From Nymphaea colorata (taxonomy: Eukaryota; Streptophyta; Magnoliopsida; Nymphaeales; Nymphaeaceae), in assembly GCF_008831285.2 (NCBI RefSeq), contig NC_045146.1:12603289-12641148 (forward strand): 37,860 nt of DNA, in the 5' to 3' direction. The position numbers and the translations under genes are program-made. The notes beneath the pieces are model-generated. The model was given only the letters and a program-made list of their open reading frames with translations, had not been told where the DNA came from and did no database searches. Below are positions 33,662-37,860 of this stretch, one piece after another (the first letter of the stretch is position 1; each line of letters starts with the position of its first letter).

Positions 33662-34574
33662 TCATGGTTTGTCCGCTCTTCCACTTGAAGAAGACGATTC
33701 ACCCAATGATACAGACGCAAGAGAAGATGCCCAAACTCTAGCATTATTAGCCCCTTTATGAAACTTCCTCATCTTAGATTGCCGCAGCTTGCTCCACAGC
33801 CTTTTTAAATTCAATACATGTGCTGCCTGCTCTAGCAGGGTACTTCGGCTCCCAAAGATAGCCCCAAAGTTTACATTCTGACCACGCAGAGCCCAAAGAG
33901 TTCTCAGCCGAGAAAGTACTCCCGGCAACACATAGATAAACGCCCGGAAGCACAGAAATAAAACTGACATAACAAGGTACCGCTCCCCCATGAGCATTTC
34001 CCTTAAGCTTCCGTTCCATGACCTCACACCACTCTCGACTCCAACTGTAGGTTGCCCAGAGTAAACTTCAGCTTCAGCTCCTGCAGGCAGACCATAAAGA
34101 AGGGGTATCATTTTTAGTAGCAGGAACTACTTATGGTGACCAGAGGTGTGTTCAATAAAAATCACCTGTGATTTTCGTATAGAAAAGTGTCAAGGACCCA
34201 ATATCTCTAGGCCCATGGTAACGTACTCGAAATGTCCGGTTTGCAATTAGCAATGAAGGCAAACTATGAACTCCATATCTTGAAAAGACGCTGTAAACAA
34301 CATGGAAGAAACAGGTCAGACAAAAGATCACCACAGACCAAGAGGGAAAGCAACACTCAGTGAATGCGGGAGCATCGTATAGAAGAAGAAAGAACCTCGG
34401 CAAGGCAGAGGATTCTTCAACCGTCAAATGTCTAATATGGGGAAACATGGAACTTAGCACATCAAATTCAGCCTTTATTTTTAAAGAGAAAGGACACCAT
34501 GTTGCATAAAAGAGTACAGACGTATATCCTTCACCCATAGAGCTCAAAGCCTTGTCAAGAGAGTCGCCATCAAC
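33662..34574 (-). CDS. 5'-adenylylsulfate reductase-like protein (APRL5/7 type), first exon missing
   Basis: Three minus-strand exons, 34574-34396, 34290-34166 and 34080-33662, join in frame to 240 residues and a stop. They encode the thioredoxin-like domain and C-terminal part of a plant APR-like protein. These have the thioredoxin fold of APS reductase but no reductase domain, enter the secretory pathway, and have no firmly known substrate. Visible are VDGDSLDKALSSMGE, the active-site-like FYATWCPFS, which has a single Cys instead of CxxC, FDVLSSMFPHIRHLTVEESSALPS, the cis-proline HSLPSLL, and RVRYHGPRD. The last exon has a membrane segment (about YLVMSVLFLCFRAFIYVLP), a basic linker and a Ser-rich tail. 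Exon 34574 opens at an acceptor, so a signal-peptide exon must lie upstream. I do not find it up to 37860, so the gene is probably cut by the window edge. Confidence 0.9.
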
Positions 34575-37500
34575 CTTGCATATGAGAAGAAAGGATTAGA
34601 TTTTCTCTGTGACACATTAATCAGTAGCAATAAATTTGTAACTCTAAATTTTACAAACAAAACACTGATACATTTAATTCTTTTGATTCGTTTTTAATTC
34701 TTTCCTATTTCATGTGTGTCCTCATGCATACAAGTTATACTATTAAACATCTTGCCACGATGAAGAATGAAAGAGAATAAGCTACCAATATTCAATAAAA
34801 CATTGTTAGTTTTCCTGTTAGGAACAAACTCTACTCTGTACACATAAGAGAAAATAAAAAGCTCACCAAGCATGTAAGATTATGACTTGAAACCAAGCAA
34901 GTTTCCTTAATTAAGGCCATGACAAGATAGCAAGAAATATTTAAATTTTAAAGAAATAACCAGCGAACCAAAAGGTCATGCCATATCTCCTGGAAGAAAC
35001 ACACTCCAGACTAATTTCATCGCCCAAAGGATGTTGAACTGATATAAAATGTTTTCCATGCAAAAGCATTCACAAGGTGATAAACTGACAGTACCCTACA
35101 CCAGCATCAAGCTTGCTGGAATCAGCTTTGGTAGCAGAAGCAAATAAATGTGCTATACCTAATGTTTGCCAAAAGTTTATAACTTTATAGAAGGTCAAAA
35201 AAATATAAACACGAATCTCAGAGCCAAGGGTCCACTAAACCACATTCTCTAAGACAAGGACTAACTTTTCCCCTCCAGTTTTGTGCAGAACTAGCTTAAC
35301 CACCTGCAGTGTATTCCAACCAAATCAGCCCAACATAGGGATTCCATATTAAAGAATTGACTTCCTTTACAAGATAAATTGATTTGTGTCTGCACTAAGA
35401 AAGGAGGGTCTACCTGGAATTAAAATCGAAAAGGAGTCAGAATTCCTCTTATAATGTTGTCCCCTTTCATTGATAAGTGGATCACTTTTTCAAAAACCAC
35501 AACTATGGCAGATGTTGATCATACGGTTGCAAATACAAAAAATATCAAACTTAAATGAAGAATAAATTCATTATACTCATAGTGCAGATAGGCCAGTAGA
35601 CAACATGGAATTTTGCCATTTTTGTTGTATTAGCGCAACACTATGAGAAATCGATTTGCTTGATTGTTGGTTTGTGCCTTCCAGAACAGTTTCTTTCATG
35701 TGCTTCTATACTAGCTGAGGGAGGTTCTCATTAAGGAAACGAGGCAGCAGAAACTGTACATAAGTTGTCAAAGTAGAGACTCGGACACAAGTCCATCAAG
35801 GCCCTATAAGGACTTGTCAGGACTAACCGGCTTGAGTTACTCCAAGTCAGTCTGCTAAAACAAAATCAAGGGAAAAAAATGAAAACAAAACCAGATTTGC
35901 ATAAACACATATATAACTCAACATACTGTTATAAGAAAGACACACATATGCAGATATACAAATCAAACATGCATATGAACAGATGCAGAAAAACATACAC
36001 ACACATCATACATATACACATTAAGCATGCAAACACAGACACACACATACATAACTTACCTGAAAATCTTCTGAAAATGGAAGGAACTATGGTTAGAAAA
36101 GGGGAGAAAAGACACTAACCAGCAGACCGACTAGAAAAACTACTAATAGACTGGTAGGGTAGCCAGCCAAAATACCCAATCAGTTTGCCTATGGTATCAG
36201 GTGCAACCTACTACCCGTCATAGGCTAGTCGGTTGAATGCTGATTAGGGACACTAGACAACTAATTGGCCGACTAGCCATCTAGGTTGATAACAAAGCAC
36301 TGCATTATTAAAATGTTGGGATATTGACGTACCAAAAGAGTCGGATGATCAATCTGACTTTGAATATTTTTAACTTGTCTGTATCCAATCTGTTTGAAAT
36401 CTAACTAGTAAAATAATGTTGAGGCAGCAAGTACAAATACTAATAATGCAAGCTAATATTTTTTCCATTTTTCTGGTGATAAACTGCTAAAGCATGTAAT
36501 AATGAGTATCCCACAAACTTCCTTCCCCTATTTTGATGTTAAACAAATTCTGCAAGCATATGAAACCTTATTGATAAGATCCTGGATGGTCATAATGAAA
36601 AACTGAAGCAGCAAGCACTGAGACTCAAGTTAGTTTCCCACTATCATTTTGGCTGATTGAAAAACAAGTTTGTACATGTATGATACATGAATGAATGTAA
36701 CAGAATCTCCTCTAGTAGTTGCAGGTCAATGTGGTACAGAAGGGTCAGTTCAGAGTTAAAAAAAAAAAAGAAAAAAAAGTCTAAGGAAAGACAACATCAG
36801 AACAAGCTTATAGATTGATTGAAAATTAGTTATGGTGACAAGCCACGTACCAATGTGGTACCCCTGAATTTTCCCTACCCGATATTAACTTCAACTTCCT
36901 CAAACTTCTCTAGACTAATGATGATAACATCAGAACAAGCTTATAGATTGATTGAAAATTAGTTACGGAGACAAGCCATGTACAAATGTGGTACCTCTGA
37001 ATTTTCCCTACCCGAGATTAACTTCAACTTCCTCAAACTTCTCTAGACTGATGAAGAGCTAGGAAGGAAAAGGCATACCACATAAGAATTCTCAAAAAGT
37101 TCTTATGGAATGAGAGTTTGAATTTCGAGAAATAGCAAAACCACTGAAGTGTAATGCTGCAGTGTGCCTCTTCAAAGAAGAGACAGGCCTAATATGATGA
37201 GTTGGAAAAGCCTCTCTTTTAAGAACAGAACAACATAACCAATCTGTATTAAGGTTCGCACTTTCATTTGGCTGGCTCAAGTTATACATCAAAAATGGAG
37301 AATTTTGCATTATCGTTGTCTAGGAATCACATCAAGCGCTATCTACATGGAAAGGCATTTCGATCGCATAGTTTCTAAGTCAGATAGGTTCGTCTACCTA
37401 GCTCCTGTACAACGTGTACAAAAACAAAGGAGACACTATTAATCCCGTCCAGGCATGTTCTTTCTTTGCAATGTTATAGTCGTTGGTTCAGGTGGACCAT

Positions 37501-37860
37501 GAATTCTTAAATTTCCACATTAAAGTATCGAAAAGCTGAAGTACCTACCATCAGACAAAAGAATTATCCGATTTCTATTCTCACATGAACAGAAAAACAG
37601 ATGGAGGGTGAAGGTTTTCTCTGTCGAGATATAGGAAGCAGAGAACGCTCTCTCGGATTCACCATATTACCACAATCACTTGCTAACTTACCATACCAAT
37701 CGAGTCAAAAAAATGAAAAGAAGAGTTTCAAGGTGAAGGAAACAGCACAACTGATCCACCGGTGGAAATAGAAACGCCAACAACTAGCATAGGATTGCGC
37801 AAAGTCACAGTTACCCAACAAACTGCAACCACGATGTTCAAATTATATTCTCAAGCGAAA
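34575..37860 (-). other. Probable long first intron of the APR-like gene
   Basis: No exon with a signal peptide was recognised on the minus strand, and no other gene was seen. The stretch is AT-rich and contains a CA/TA-rich stretch (about 35996-36055), a GACTAG-rich patch (about 36121-36290) and a 133-bp tandem duplication (36793-37056). Confidence 0.4.
36793..37056. repeat. 133-bp tandem duplication
   Basis: Copies at 36793-36925 and 36926-37056 both start aacatcagaacaagc and run through acttcaacttcctcaaac. About ten substitutions and one or two small indels separate them, so this is older than the duplication in SNRNP25. Confidence 0.9.

Noticed and set aside
36001-36055. CA/TA-rich stretch considered as a CRISPR-like or structured array
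   Set aside because: It is an imperfect microsatellite with no constant repeat and spacer pattern, and this is a plant nuclear genome.

Overview
This window is nuclear DNA from a flowering plant. It holds a plant sterol methyltransferase, a plastid drought-stress thioredoxin, a PLS-class pentatricopeptide repeat (PPR) protein, a plant-type GT31 galactosyltransferase in eleven exons, an APR-like thioredoxin protein, short GT-AG introns, and AT-rich intergenic DNA full of microsatellites. The sterol methyltransferase and CDSP32 genes are strongly GC-rich and intronless inside AT-rich flanks. That contrast is common in monocots, but the sequence alone does not fix the species.

Layout. 1-5312: AT-rich DNA with one tRNA-Lys(UUU) gene on the minus strand and small tandem repeats. 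5313-6383 (-): SMT2, sterol side-chain methylation. 6482-9867: intergenic, with a decayed coding-like stretch. 9868-10788 (+): CDSP32, a chloroplast thioredoxin. 10789-13328: intergenic. 13329-14954 (+): an intronless PPR protein of the E class. 15.3-18.1 kb (-): a set of small open blocks flanked by splice sites whose phases agree from end to end, probably an unrecognised multi-exon gene. 18.1-22.6 kb: repeat-rich intergenic DNA. 23678-27900 (+): a beta-1,3-galactosyltransferase gene, complete except for one missing base in an A-run of exon 4. 28930-32042 (-): the four-exon gene for the U11/U12 snRNP 25 kDa protein, tail to tail with the galactosyltransferase. 33662-34574 (-): the last three exons of an APRL5/7-type gene, whose first exon appears to lie beyond the right edge, so 34575-37860 would be intron.

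The genes do not form a pathway. They are ordinary unlinked plant genes acting in sterol synthesis (ER), plastid redox defence, organellar RNA processing, Golgi glycosylation, minor-spliceosome assembly and the secretory pathway. The points most worth following are the frameshifted galactosyltransferase, the unrecognised minus-strand gene at 16-18 kb, and a recent tandem duplication beside a splice donor of the minor-spliceosome gene.
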